Notes under the pieces: generated by a model
Database searches by the model: none
Seen by the model: the letters and a program-made list of their open reading frames with translations, nothing else
Told to the model about the DNA's origin: nothing
Position numbers and translations under genes: made by a program
DNA from: Siccirubricoccus phaeus
GTDB lineage: Bacteria > Pseudomonadota > Alphaproteobacteria > Acetobacterales > Acetobacteraceae
NCBI RefSeq assembly: GCF_008360935.1
Contig: NZ_SRXO01000014.1
Span: forward strand, 62,001 to 126,000
Length of the DNA stretch: 64,000 nt
Reading direction: 5' to 3'
Shown here: piece by piece, positions 33,863-42,586 of the stretch
Layout: each line of letters opens with the position of its first letter
Position numbering within the stretch: position 1 is the first letter of the stretch

Positions 33863-34099
33863 TCACAGCACGGGCCGGATGCGCGCCGGGCTCGGCGGCA
33901 GCGGGGCCACGGGCGCGGCCTGGCGGGCACGGCGCAGCACGGCGCGGGCGATGCGCGCCGCCTCCTCCGCCGTGTCGAAGCCGGCGCCGTCGAGGTCGGA
34001 GAGCGCCGGCTCCAGGGCGACGAAATGCCAGCGCTGGCTGGACTGCACGGCGACGCCGACGAAGCGGCCGTCGATATCGATGGGTTGCGAGCGGATCAT
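33863..34099 (-). CDS. Hypothetical protein in the sulfur operon, 78 aa
   Basis: The protein starts at ATG 34099 with an AAAGGA ribosome binding site. Residues 8-35 read as two beta strands (IDIDGRFVGVAVQSSQRWHFVALEP) with a Trp-His-Phe core, followed by a helix (FDTAEEAARIARAVLRRAR) and a proline-rich tail. This compact alpha-beta pattern is typical of small conserved accessory proteins. I do not recognise the family. It lies between the TauD-like gene and the SfnB-like gene. Confidence 0.6.
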   Translation of the reverse strand: MIRSQPIDIDGRFVGVAVQSSQRWHFVALEPALSDLDGAGFDTAEEAARIARAVLRRARQAAPVAPLPPSPARIRPVL

Positions 34100-34194
34100 C
34101 TGCTGATCCTTTCCGGAGACGAATGACGACTAGGCGTGGCGTAAGGGGGCGGCGCGGGGCCGCGGCCTCAGCGCCGACAGCGCCCGGGCGCGGT

Positions 34195-34311
34195 GGCCGC
34201 GAAAAAGCGGCCGGGGCCGAGGACCCCGGCCGAGTTCGGGAGGATGCGCCAGTCACGGGCGCCTGCAGTCGGGCCGTCCAGGGACGGCCCATCCGCCCAG
34301 GCCGGGCGGAT
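34195..34311. repeat. Four consecutive hairpins inside the sulfur operon
   Basis: The stems are GGCCGC/GCGGCC (34195-34212, loop of A's), CGGCCGGGG/CCCCGGCCG (34208-34232), GGGCCGTCC/GGACGGCCC (34271-34290) and ATCCGCCC/GGGCGGAT (34291-34311). They fill the 243-bp gap between the TauD-like gene and the 78-residue gene, the only sizable gap in the operon. They could attenuate transcription or protect the upstream or downstream mRNA. Confidence 0.55.
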
Positions 34312-34342
34312 CCGGGGGCGCGGCGAAGCCATGGGAAGGGCC

Positions 34343-35119
34343 TCAGCCGGCGATGAGGAAAGGGGTGGCGGCGGCGGCGGCACCGAGCGGCGCCTCCGGC
34401 CCCGCCGCGGCGTGCAGCAGCGGCGGCTGCGCCCCGCCCTGGCCCGGCAGCAGCCGGTGCAGCAAGGCGTGGCCGTCCCACAGCAGCAGATCGCCCTGGC
34501 GCAGCGCCAGCCGCCAGGTGAAGGCGGGGGCGGTGGCGGCGGCACGCAGCCGCGGCAGCAGGGCGGCGGCCTCGGCCTGCGGCAGGCCGGTCAGCGCGGT
34601 CGCCTCCGGCGGCAGGAAGAGGCTGCGGCCCGGCCCGGCCCGCCCCGCCCGTACCAGGGGCAGCGGCCCGGCAGGGGTCACCGCCTCGAGATACTCGATA
34701 CGATGGGCCAGCCAGGGGTGCAGCCCGGCGAGGACGGCGTGCTGGCCGGCGAATTCGGCGGCCAGGCCCGGCGCCGGCGCTGCCGCGACGAAGAGGGCCT
34801 GCAGCCGGGAAGGGCGCTGCGGCGCGGCGCGGTCGAAGGCCCAGCCGGCCAGCGCCTCCGGCGCGACCTCCGCCGGGGCCGGGGCGGCGGCGGTGCCGGC
34901 CAGGCGGGCGGCGAGGGTGGCAAGCTGGGCCGGGCGCAGCGACTGGTCGCGCAGCAGGAGGAGGCGATGCGCGGCGAGGGCGGCCTCCAGCCGGGTCTGC
35001 AGCGCCGGCGGCAGCGGCGCGCCGAGGTCGAGGATCTCGGCCCCGAATTCCGGGTGGAGCGGCTGGAAGGGCAGCGCGGCGGCGCGGCGGGGCGCGGCCT
35101 CGGCAAGAAGGGCGGACAT
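34343..35119 (-). CDS. TauD/TfdA-like protein lacking an iron ligand
   Basis: The 258-residue protein aligns with taurine/alpha-ketoglutarate dioxygenases: GAEILDLGAPL near residue 26, LLLLRDQSL near residue 53, SLFLPPEATALTGL near residue 166 and the C-terminal GDLLLWDGHALLHR. Active enzymes bind iron through HxD and a distal His. Here the first motif reads W93-A94-F95-D96, so the His is replaced by Ala; D96 and H221 remain. The distal Arg that binds 2-oxoglutarate is also not evident. It may be inactive or have another role. It is the first large gene of the sulfonate operon. Confidence 0.72.
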   Translation of the reverse strand: MSALLAEAAPRRAAALPFQPLHPEFGAEILDLGAPLPPALQTRLEAALAAHRLLLLRDQSLRPAQLATLAARLAGTAAAPAPAEVAPEALAGWAFDRAAPQRPSRLQALFVAAAPAPGLAAEFAGQHAVLAGLHPWLAHRIEYLEAVTPAGPLPLVRAGRAGPGRSLFLPPEATALTGLPQAEAAALLPRLRAAATAPAFTWRLALRQGDLLLWDGHALLHRLLPGQGGAQPPLLHAAAGPEAPLGAAAAATPFLIAG

Positions 35120-35192
35120 GGGATTCCCCTGCGGGCCTCGGCAGGCGAGGACCGTGGCAAGCGGTGACGGGCGGCGCGGGTCGGTCGGGCGG

Positions 35193-35285
35193 TCAGCCCG
35201 GACAGCGACGACAGGGCGAGAGCGGCGCGGGCCCGTGGACCGAGGGGCTGCGCTTTAGCTCTTGGTGACGCGGCGCAAGCTGCAT
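35193..35285 (-). CDS. 30-codon upstream reading frame ending in Cys-Arg-Arg-Cys, candidate leader peptide
   Basis: In the leader of the sulfonate operon, an ATG at 35285 with GGAG eight bases upstream opens a 30-codon frame. It is Arg/Pro-rich, has cysteines at 25 and 28 (SPCRRCPG) and stops at 35193, 73 bases before the TauD-like start. Cysteine-containing leader peptides are known to control sulfur genes in mycobacteria by ribosome stalling when cysteine is scarce. The same role here is inference from place and composition. Confidence 0.4.
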   Translation of the reverse strand: MQLAPRHQELKRSPSVHGPAPLSPCRRCPG

Positions 35286-35332
35286 TGTTCAAACTCCGCG
35301 GTTCCGCCGCGGGATGCGGCGGCGACGTGATG

Positions 35333-35361
35333 ATTTAACGATGTGATTTCGGGTGAGTCAA
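35333..35361 (-). promoter_or_regulatory. Sigma70 promoter of the sulfonate operon
   Basis: On the minus strand TTGACT (35361-35356) and TTAAAT (35338-35333) are separated by exactly 17 bp, in the most AT-rich stretch of the window. Transcription would start near 35326 and give a leader of about 200 bases that includes the Cys-containing reading frame. Confidence 0.55.
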
Positions 35362-35819
35362 TATGATTCTATCGGTGTTGATCGTGAATTTAGGACCCTT
35401 CCCGGGGCGCTGGAAGGAGGATGGCGTGGAATATTTTTCTGCGCATAATCAGCCAGTTGGGTAAAGGATGTGCGCCCAGGGGGCGGGCCGGCCAGCCTTC
35501 CCGGCCAGATCCACGTCGTATTCCCGCGTGAAACAAGGCAGGATTCACCACTGCGGCGGGTTATTTCACGTGCCGGAAGCGGGGACCGGCGGGCGGGAAG
35601 CCGGGGCGCCGGCGCGGGGGAGGCGCAGCGGCCGTGGCACCGCCGCCGAATCCCTTGCCTTTCCACCCCGCCCCCCGTTGCAGCGGGCCGCTCGGCGGCC
35701 CATCTCCGGGTTTGCGCCGGCCGGGCCGGGGCACTACTGTCCGGCCGGTCCCCGCCGCCCAGTGGCGCGCCAGGGGCGGCCGCAACAATCACCTCAAGAT
35801 CACCTCATCGGGGCGTCAC
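35362..35819. other. Divergent intergenic region before tatA, no gene seen
   Basis: About 460 bp without a supportable gene. The first 200 bp are unusually AT-rich for this genome (for instance GTGGAATATTTTTCTGCG near 35425), consistent with promoters or a regulator site. The remainder is GC-rich spacer running up to tatA. Frames that cross it lack recognisable features. Confidence 0.5.
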
Positions 35820-36080
35820 ATGGGTTCCTTCAGCATCTGGCACTGGCTCATCGTGCTGCTGGTCGTCCTGCTGCTCTTCGGCAGCGGCAAGATCAGCACC
35901 CTGATGGGCGACCTCGCCACGGGCATCAAATCCTTCAAGAAGAACATGAAGGAGGAAGACGCCTCGCTGGCCGAGTCGGCGCCGCCCGCGGCCCAGCCGC
36001 CGGCCGGCAGCATCCAGGGCCCCGCCGCCGGCCAGCAGGGCCAGCAGGCGCACGCCTCCTCCAGCCGGCCCGCCGCCTGA
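35820..36080 (+). CDS. tatA: Twin-arginine translocase subunit TatA
   Basis: The 86-residue protein has one N-terminal membrane helix ([15 protein letters not shown]), the FGSGK hinge, the amphipathic helix [22 protein letters not shown] and a Gln/Pro/Ala-rich tail: a complete TatA. TatA oligomers form the protein-conducting part of the Tat system. No tatB or tatC lies here, so it is an orphan. Several proteins in this window carry twin-arginine-like leaders. The start at 35820 gives the standard N-terminus. Confidence 0.92.
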   Translation: MGSFSIWHWLIVLLVVLLLFGSGKISTLMGDLATGIKSFKKNMKEEDASLAESAPPAAQPPAGSIQGPAAGQQGQQAHASSSRPAA

Positions 36081-36172
36081 TGCTGCCCGCCCGAGGCGCC
36101 GTGGTCCCGGGCCTCGCCGCCCGCGGCCCGGGGCATCGGGCCCTGCGGCTCCCGCCAGGGCGCTGAGCCCCC

Positions 36173-36910
36173 ATGGTCGGGACGATGGCGGCCGGGACGC
36201 GACCGGCCGCGGCGCGACCCAGCGACATGCCGGTGGACGAGGCCCCTTCCTGGGCCCGCCCGGATGCGGCGGAGAGCCTGGACGCCGCCGCCAGCGCCAT
36301 CATCGCCGCCGGGCGGCGCATGGACCGCTTCGGCTGGGCGCCGGCCACCGCGGGCAATATCTCCATCCGCCTCTCCGCGACGCAGATCGCCATCACCCGC
36401 TCCGGCGGGCATAAGGGCTTCCTGGGCCCTGAAGGCGTCATCCTGGTGGACCCCGAGGGGACGCCGCTGGTGCCGGGGGACCGCGCCTCGGCCGAGACCG
36501 GGCTGCATTGCGGCATCTACCGCCGCTTCCCGGCGGCGGGGGCGGTGCTGCACGGCCATTCCCCGGCGGCCACCGTACTCTCCCGGCTGGGCGGGGACTC
36601 CATCCGCCTGGCGGGCTATGAGCTGCTGAAGGCCTTCCCCGGCCTCTCGACGCATGACGCCGCGATCGCCCTGCCGGTGGTGGAGAACGACCAGGACATT
36701 CCCCGCCTGCAAAGTGTGGTCGAGGCCCGCTGGCAGGCGGCGGCGCAGCAGTCGCCCCGAGGCGTGCCGGGCGGGGTGGTGCCGGGCTATGTCATCCGCG
36801 GCCATGGCGTCTATGTCTGGGCCGCCGATATGCCGACGGCCCTGACAAGGCTGGAGGCGCTGGAATTCATGCTGGCCTGTGACCTGGAAGAACGGAGGAT
36901 CGGGCGATGA
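36173..36910 (+). CDS. mtnB: Methylthioribulose-1-phosphate dehydratase
   Basis: MtnB dehydrates 5-methylthioribulose 1-phosphate in the methionine salvage pathway. The 245-residue protein is a class II aldolase-like zinc enzyme: NISIRLS near residue 62, ITRSGGHKGF near residue 74, and the zinc histidines in AVLHGHSPAATVLSR near residue 124 and in VIRGHGVYVW near residue 206. About 25 residues precede the usual N-terminus; in-frame ATG codons at 36185 and 36227 are alternatives. The stop overlaps mtnD by four bases. Confidence 0.9.
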   Translation: MVGTMAAGTRPAAARPSDMPVDEAPSWARPDAAESLDAAASAIIAAGRRMDRFGWAPATAGNISIRLSATQIAITRSGGHKGFLGPEGVILVDPEGTPLVPGDRASAETGLHCGIYRRFPAAGAVLHGHSPAATVLSRLGGDSIRLAGYELLKAFPGLSTHDAAIALPVVENDQDIPRLQSVVEARWQAAAQQSPRGVPGGVVPGYVIRGHGVYVWAADMPTALTRLEALEFMLACDLEERRIGR

Positions 36911-37443
36911 GCCGTCTGACCGTGTGGGACGCCGCGAGCGGCGCCCGGATCATGCAGAGCGAGGATGCCGCCGAGATCGCCAGGGCGCTCGGCGCCATCG
37001 GCGTGCGCTTCGAGCGCTGGGAAGGCGTGGCGGTGCCGGAGGATGCCGACAACGACGCCATCCTCGCCGCCTACCGCCCCTGGCTGGACAGGCTGATGGG
37101 CGAGACCGGCGCCGGCTCCGCCGATGTGGTGAGCCTGACGCTGGACCATCCCCAGGCCGCGGCGATGCGCGAGAAATTCCTCAACGAGCACATCCACACC
37201 GAGGATGAGGTGCGCTTCTTCGTCCGCGGCAGCGGCGATTTCGTGCTGCATGTGGACGGCAAGGTGTGGGATGCGCATTGCGAGCAGGGCGACCTGCTGA
37301 GCGTGCCGGCCGGCACCCGCCACTGGTTCGACGCCGGCGAGAAGCCGTATTTCACCGCGCTGCGGGTCTTCACCGACCCGGCCGGCTGGGTGGCGCAGTT
37401 CACCGGCACGGATATGGCGCAGCGCTTCCCTGTCGCGGCCTGA
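36907..37443 (+). CDS. mtnD: Acireductone dioxygenase
   Basis: MtnD cleaves acireductone; the iron form yields the keto-acid precursor of methionine plus formate. The 178-residue cupin has the metal ligands H95, H97 and E101 in HIHTEDEVRF and H139 in PAGTRHWF. It overlaps mtnB by four bases. Together with mtnC it covers the middle of methionine salvage; mtnA, mtnK or mtnP and the final transaminase are not in the window. Confidence 0.93.
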   Translation: MSRLTVWDAASGARIMQSEDAAEIARALGAIGVRFERWEGVAVPEDADNDAILAAYRPWLDRLMGETGAGSADVVSLTLDHPQAAAMREKFLNEHIHTEDEVRFFVRGSGDFVLHVDGKVWDAHCEQGDLLSVPAGTRHWFDAGEKPYFTALRVFTDPAGWVAQFTGTDMAQRFPVAA

Positions 37444-37512
37444 GGGCGGCCGGGGAATGACGCCGCGCCGGGCCCGGTCGCGGAACACCGCAGCGCCGGC
37501 GAGGAGCAGGGC

Positions 37513-38223
37513 GTGAGCGAGGCTCGCGCCATCCAGGTCGTGCTGATGGATATCGAAGGCACGACGACCAGCATCGCCTTCGTCAAGGACCGGCTGTTTC
37601 CCTTCGCGGAGGCGGCGCTGGAGGAATTCCTCGCAGCGCATGGGGACCGGCCGGAGGTGCTGGCCATCATCGCGGAGGTGCGGGAGCTGGCGCCCGGGCG
37701 GCAGCCGGTGGAAGCGCTGCGCGCCTGGATCGCCGAGGACGCCAAGGTGACGCCGCTGAAGGCGCTGCAGGGGCTCATCTGGCACCAGGGCTATGCCGAT
37801 GGCCGGCTGCAAGGGCATCTCTGGCCGGATGTCGCCGCCTGCCTGCGGGCCTGGGCGGCGGGCGGGGTGCGGCTGGCGATCTATTCCTCCGGCTCCGTTC
37901 CGGCGCAGCGGGATCTGTTCGGGCATTCCGAGGCGGGGGATCTGACGCCGCTGCTCGCCGGCTTCTTCGACACGCGCATCGGGGCGAAGCGGGAGGCGGA
38001 AAGCTACGCCGCCATCGCCGCCGAGCTGCGCGCGGCGCCGGGGCAGATGCTGTTCCTCTCCGACGTGGCGGAGGAGCTGGATGCGGCGCGCGCCGCCGGG
38101 CTGCTGACCTGCCAATTGGTGCGGGCAGCGGATGGCACGCAGGCGTCCGGGCGGCATCCGGAGGCCGAGGATTTTCCGGCGGTGGCAAGGCGGTTCGGGT
38201 TGCCGGGCGCGCCGCCCCCGTAA
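37513..38223 (+). CDS. mtnC: Enolase-phosphatase E1
   Basis: MtnC is a HAD-family enzyme that enolises and dephosphorylates 2,3-diketo-5-methylthiopentyl-1-phosphate to acireductone, the substrate of MtnD. The 236-residue protein has the first HAD motif LMDIEGTTTS (D13 nucleophile, E15 in place of the usual second Asp, typical of MtnC), YSSGSVPAQRDLFGHS near residue 120 and LFLSDVAEELDAA near residue 180. Translation probably starts at GTG 37513, 69 bases after mtnD, behind GGAGCAGGG. Confidence 0.93.
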   Translation: MSEARAIQVVLMDIEGTTTSIAFVKDRLFPFAEAALEEFLAAHGDRPEVLAIIAEVRELAPGRQPVEALRAWIAEDAKVTPLKALQGLIWHQGYADGRLQGHLWPDVAACLRAWAAGGVRLAIYSSGSVPAQRDLFGHSEAGDLTPLLAGFFDTRIGAKREAESYAAIAAELRAAPGQMLFLSDVAEELDAARAAGLLTCQLVRAADGTQASGRHPEAEDFPAVARRFGLPGAPPP

Positions 38224-38306
38224 GCCCCTGGCAGGCTGGAGGCCCCGCTGTGCGAGGGGCAGCTCGCACCGCCGCGGCGCCACTGGTGACAGGACGCGAC
38301 AGGGAA

Positions 38307-38349
38307 GCTACAGCGGCCCCGGCAGGTCGGCAGCCGGGCCGGCTGTAGC
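38307..38349. terminator. Long inverted repeat between mtnC and corA
   Basis: GCTACAGC (38307-38314) pairs with GCTGTAGC (38342-38349), enclosing GGCCCCGGC-like inner pairing. The hairpin lies 85 bases past mtnC and about 90 bases before corA. It could terminate the mtn transcript or serve as an operator for corA; no T-run follows. Confidence 0.45.
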
Positions 38350-38439
38350 CTATTGTTCACAGTACGAATTCGTCGCCGGGGCGGCTCGCGCCCCGGCGCG
38401 ATCTGTTCTAGAAGCCGCCTGCCCCGTACCGGCCGGGAG

Positions 38440-39432
38440 ATGCGCATGCTGACCACCTACACCCTCGAAGCCGGGCACCTGATGGTGCGCGACGGCGCCC
38501 AGGACGAAGCCGCGCTGCGCCAGGCCATCTGGATCGACCTGCTGACCCCGACCCAGGAGGAAGAGCGGCTGGTGCAGTCGGCGCTCCGCCTGGAAATCCC
38601 GACGCGGGAGGAGATGCAGGAGATCGAGAGCTCCTCCCGCCTCTACAAGGAAGACGACGCGCTCTTCCTCACCGCCCCCTTTCTCTACGGGGTGGAGGGC
38701 GGGGAGCTGGGCTCCACCGCCATCACCTTCGTGCTGGGCAACAGCCATCTGGTCACCGTGCGCTACGCCACGCCCAAGGCCTTCGCGGTGTTCAGCGCGC
38801 GCTGCCAGCGCACCCCGGCGACGCTGCTCGGCACGCCGGACGGGGTGATGTTCCACCTGTTCGAGCAGGTGGTGGACCGGCTGGCGGACATATTGGAGCG
38901 CGTCGGCGCGGATATGGACCGCGCCAGCCAGGCCGCCTTCCGCGCCGCCCGCGCCCAGGTGAAGGCCACCACCAAGGATGCCGACCTGAAGGGCGCGCTC
39001 ATCACCCTGGGCCAGGTGGGGGAGGTGACGACGCGGGCGAATGAGACCCTGCTCGGCCTCTCCCGCATCCTTACTTTCGTCGGCGCGGAGAAGGCGACGG
39101 CGGTCAGGAAGGAGAACCAGGCGCTGATCAAATCCCTGGTGCGGGATGTGCGCTCCCTGGTGGAGCACGCGAATTTCCTCAACAGCAAGGCCAACTTCCT
39201 GCTGGATGCGGTGCTCGGCATCATCAATGTCGAGCAGAACGCCATCATCAAGACCTTCACCGTGGCCAGCGTGGCGCTGATGCCGCCGACGCTGATCGCC
39301 AGCATCTACGGCATGAATTTCGAGTCGATGCCGGAGCTGAAATGGGCCGAGGGCTATCCGATGGCGCTGATCATGATGGTGATCTCGGCGGTGCTGCCGG
39401 TGCTCTATTTCAAGCGGAAGGGATGGCTCTAG
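38440..39432 (+). CDS. corA: CorA-family divalent metal transporter
   Basis: The 330-residue protein has the large N-terminal cytoplasmic domain and two C-terminal membrane helices of CorA, with the diagnostic YGMNF motif between them near residue 291, followed by the loop and final helix. CorA is a pentameric Mg2+ channel that can also carry Co2+ or Ni2+. GGCCGGGAG before ATG 38440 and the conserved start MRMLTTYTLE support this start. The gene is monocistronic, with hairpins on both sides. Confidence 0.92.
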   Translation: MRMLTTYTLEAGHLMVRDGAQDEAALRQAIWIDLLTPTQEEERLVQSALRLEIPTREEMQEIESSSRLYKEDDALFLTAPFLYGVEGGELGSTAITFVLGNSHLVTVRYATPKAFAVFSARCQRTPATLLGTPDGVMFHLFEQVVDRLADILERVGADMDRASQAAFRAARAQVKATTKDADLKGALITLGQVGEVTTRANETLLGLSRILTFVGAEKATAVRKENQALIKSLVRDVRSLVEHANFLNSKANFLLDAVLGIINVEQNAIIKTFTVASVALMPPTLIASIYGMNFESMPELKWAEGYPMALIMMVISAVLPVLYFKRKGWL

Positions 39433-39497
39433 GGCATGGTCCGTCCGCTTGCGCGCATGGCGCATGTTCCTGGCCGTTGTCCGGCGGCGTGACTGAC

Positions 39498-39521
39498 GCC
39501 TTCGGTAAGTCCACCGAAGGC
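39498..39521. terminator. Hairpin after corA
   Basis: GCCTTCGGT and ACCGAAGGC form a perfect 9-bp stem with a six-base loop about 65 bases after the corA stop and before the next gene. It is likely to end the corA transcript, although no T-run follows. Confidence 0.45.
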
Positions 39522-39545
39522 GATCGCGCTCCAGCCCGGGTGGGA

Positions 39546-40289
39546 ATGCGGCGCCGGCGCGCGGCCGGTGGGGCGTCGGGCCGGGGCGCCGGAGGCCGGG
39601 CGGCGGTCCGGTTGCGGTGGCTCTGCGCCCTGGTGCTGGCGCTGGCCCTGCTGGGGCCGGGCCCGGCGCTGGCGCAGCTCTGCCCCCGCGCCGCGCCGCG
39701 GCTGACCCTGGCGGTGGTGGATCCGGAGCCGGTGCTGGGGCATGAGCTGGACATCGCCGCGCTGCATGCGGAAAGCGGGCAGAAGCAGCGGGAGACGCTG
39801 CATCACCTGGGCCTCACCACTTCCCGCGTCGAATGGCAGAGCGAGATCGAGACGCGCTACCGGGAGGCGGCGGGGGTGGTCTGCGCGGTGCCGGCGCAGG
39901 TCGCGCTGAGCCTGGTGCAGACCGAGCATCTGGTGCGCATCGCGCGGGAGCTGCCGGAGGGCGGCTGCCTGTACCGCGAGGTGCTGGCGCATGAGCGGCG
40001 GCATGTGGCGGTGAACCGCCGCACCCTGCAGGTGGCGGCGGATCGGGCAAGGCGGGCGGCCACCCGCTGGGCGGCGCGGGCGAGCGGCCAGGGGCCGACG
40101 CTGGACGACGCCATGGCGGCGCTGCAGCAGGGGCTGCGGCGGGCGCTGGAACCCTCCCTGGCGGCGATGCGGCGGGCGCGGGAGGCCGGGCATCGCGGCA
40201 TCGACACGGAGGCGGAGTACCGCCGGCTGGCGCGGGTGTGCCCGGAGGACCAGCAGCGGCTGCGGGAGATGCTGCGGGTGGCCGGGTAA
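39546..40289 (+). CDS. Exported protein with a HExxH zinc-protease motif
   Basis: The 247-residue protein has an N-terminal hydrophobic segment (about 25-43) with cleavage near LAQLC, so it is likely periplasmic. The central segment EVLAHERRHVAVNRR contains H149-E150-x-x-H153, the zinc-binding motif of zincin metallopeptidases, in the context seen in DUF922-like proteins. A pair of cysteines (about 113 and 141) could form a disulfide. The downstream half is helical and Arg-rich. Substrate is unknown. The gene is convergent with rho. Confidence 0.7.
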   Translation: MRRRRAAGGASGRGAGGRAAVRLRWLCALVLALALLGPGPALAQLCPRAAPRLTLAVVDPEPVLGHELDIAALHAESGQKQRETLHHLGLTTSRVEWQSEIETRYREAAGVVCAVPAQVALSLVQTEHLVRIARELPEGGCLYREVLAHERRHVAVNRRTLQVAADRARRAATRWAARASGQGPTLDDAMAALQQGLRRALEPSLAAMRRAREAGHRGIDTEAEYRRLARVCPEDQQRLREMLRVAG

Positions 40290-40400
40290 CATGCGGCCGG
40301 GCCGCATGGCGCTCGATTCGAACCTTCGCCGCCTGTTGCCCTGCCGCGGCTTTGCCGCGGCAGGCTGTGCGAGGCTGTGATCCGAGGGGAGCGCCGGGCC

Positions 40401-40431
40401 CCCCACGAAGCCGCGCAGCGGCTTCGTGGGG
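40401..40431 (-). terminator. Gene-end hairpin after rho (family B)
   Basis: CCCCACGAAGCCG and CGGCTTCGTGGGG form an almost perfect 13-bp stem ending seven bases after the rho stop codon (rho is on the minus strand). An upstream GCCGCGGC/GCCGCGGC hairpin near 40345-40366 belongs to the same element. The same architecture occurs after four other genes in this window. Confidence 0.65.
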
Positions 40432-40437
40432 AATACA

Positions 40438-41712
<1,275 letters not shown>

Positions 41713-41924
41713 GGCGCATTGCGTCCGGATGCGAGGGGACCGGGACTGTCCCGAAGGGAGCCGGGTGCCGCGCGAGAGCTTCGCGGGAGCCCCGGCCGTT
41801 TCGCCTGTGGGTCCGGCCCATCCCTGGCGGGATGCGGACGGAGCTGGGAGACGAAATTCCCGAGGAGGAGGGAGGGAGGTGAGCCGGCACGGCGGGGACG
41901 CCGGCTGGCCCGGGAAACGGCGCG

Positions 41925-41953
41925 ACCCTAGGGACCGCCCCGCACGGCGTCAA
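41925..41953 (-). promoter_or_regulatory. Probable rho promoter
   Basis: On the minus strand TTGACG (41953-41948) and TAGGGT (41930-41925) are 17 bp apart. This would start transcription near 41918, leaving a leader of about 205 bases before rho. The rest of the 420-bp region between hemJ and rho contains GC-rich sequence and the hemJ gene-end hairpin, without another gene. Confidence 0.4.
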
Positions 41954-42097
41954 CTGGCGATGTTGAGGTGCCGTGTCAAGTCTGCGGGCCAAGCGGCGGC
42001 CGGAATTCTCCACGCACCCGCGGACCGGCCCGCCCCTTGCCCCGGCGCCGCCCCGCCAGGCGGTGCGAGCCGCCGCTCGCCCCGCGCCTTCCCGGGG

Positions 42098-42128
42098 CCC
42101 CCGCGGCGTTGCGCAGCAACGTCGTGGG
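42098..42128 (-). terminator. Gene-end hairpin after hemJ (family B)
   Basis: CCCCCGCGGCGTTG and CAACGTCGTGGGG flank a short loop, ending five bases after the hemJ stop codon. The GCGCAGCAAC core and CCCC/GGGG ends match the other family B hairpins. Confidence 0.55.
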
Positions 42129-42133
42129 GAAAG

Positions 42134-42586
42134 TCAAAAGGGCTTCACGATCACCATGATGACGATGATGACCATGAGGACCGTCGGCACCTCGTTGGCC
42201 ACCCGCCAGTAGCGCTCGGAATGCCGCCGCTCCCCCCGCGCCAGGCGCTTGCGGCTGACGCTCAGGTGATGGTGGAAGCCGGTCATCAGCAGCACGCAGA
42301 GCAGCTTGGTGTGCCACCAGCCGGCCCGCCAATCCAGCACCCCGGGCGTCAGCACCAGCGTCAGCCCCAGCAGCCACACGGCGATCATGGCGGGGTTCAT
42401 GATGGCGCGCAGCAGCCGGCGCTCCATCCCCTCCAGCATCGCCGCCTCGGGCGAGTCAGGGGCGGCGCGGTAATGGTTCACGAAGAGCCGTGGCAGGTAG
42501 AGCAGCCCCGCCATCCAGGCGATGACGGAGACCAGATGCAGCGCCTTCACCCAGGGGTAGGCAGGCACCAGGACATCGAGGGTCAC
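42134..42586 (-). CDS. hemJ: Protoporphyrinogen IX oxidase HemJ
   Basis: HemJ oxidises protoporphyrinogen IX to protoporphyrin IX in heme synthesis. The 150-residue membrane protein has four hydrophobic helices and the family marks VKALHLVSVIAWMAGLLYLPRLFVNH near residues 15-40 (containing the conserved His and the WMAG stretch) and WWHTKLLCVLLMTGFHHHLS near residue 92. A GTG start at 42586 gives the conserved N-terminus and overlaps the stop of the MORN gene. It neighbours rho and, two genes away, hemH. Confidence 0.9.
   Translation of the reverse strand: MTLDVLVPAYPWVKALHLVSVIAWMAGLLYLPRLFVNHYRAAPDSPEAAMLEGMERRLLRAIMNPAMIAVWLLGLTLVLTPGVLDWRAGWWHTKLLCVLLMTGFHHHLSVSRKRLARGERRHSERYWRVANEVPTVLMVIIVIMVIVKPF

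Noticed and set aside
34168-34332. A 54-codon frame after the TauD-like gene
   Set aside because: It runs through all four hairpins, its ribosome binding site is weak and it resembles no family; the hairpins explain the stretch better.
34678-35292. A long minus-strand frame from a TTG in the sulfonate operon leader
   Set aside because: It overlaps the TauD-like gene in another frame and has the Arg/Pro/Ser composition of a shadow frame.
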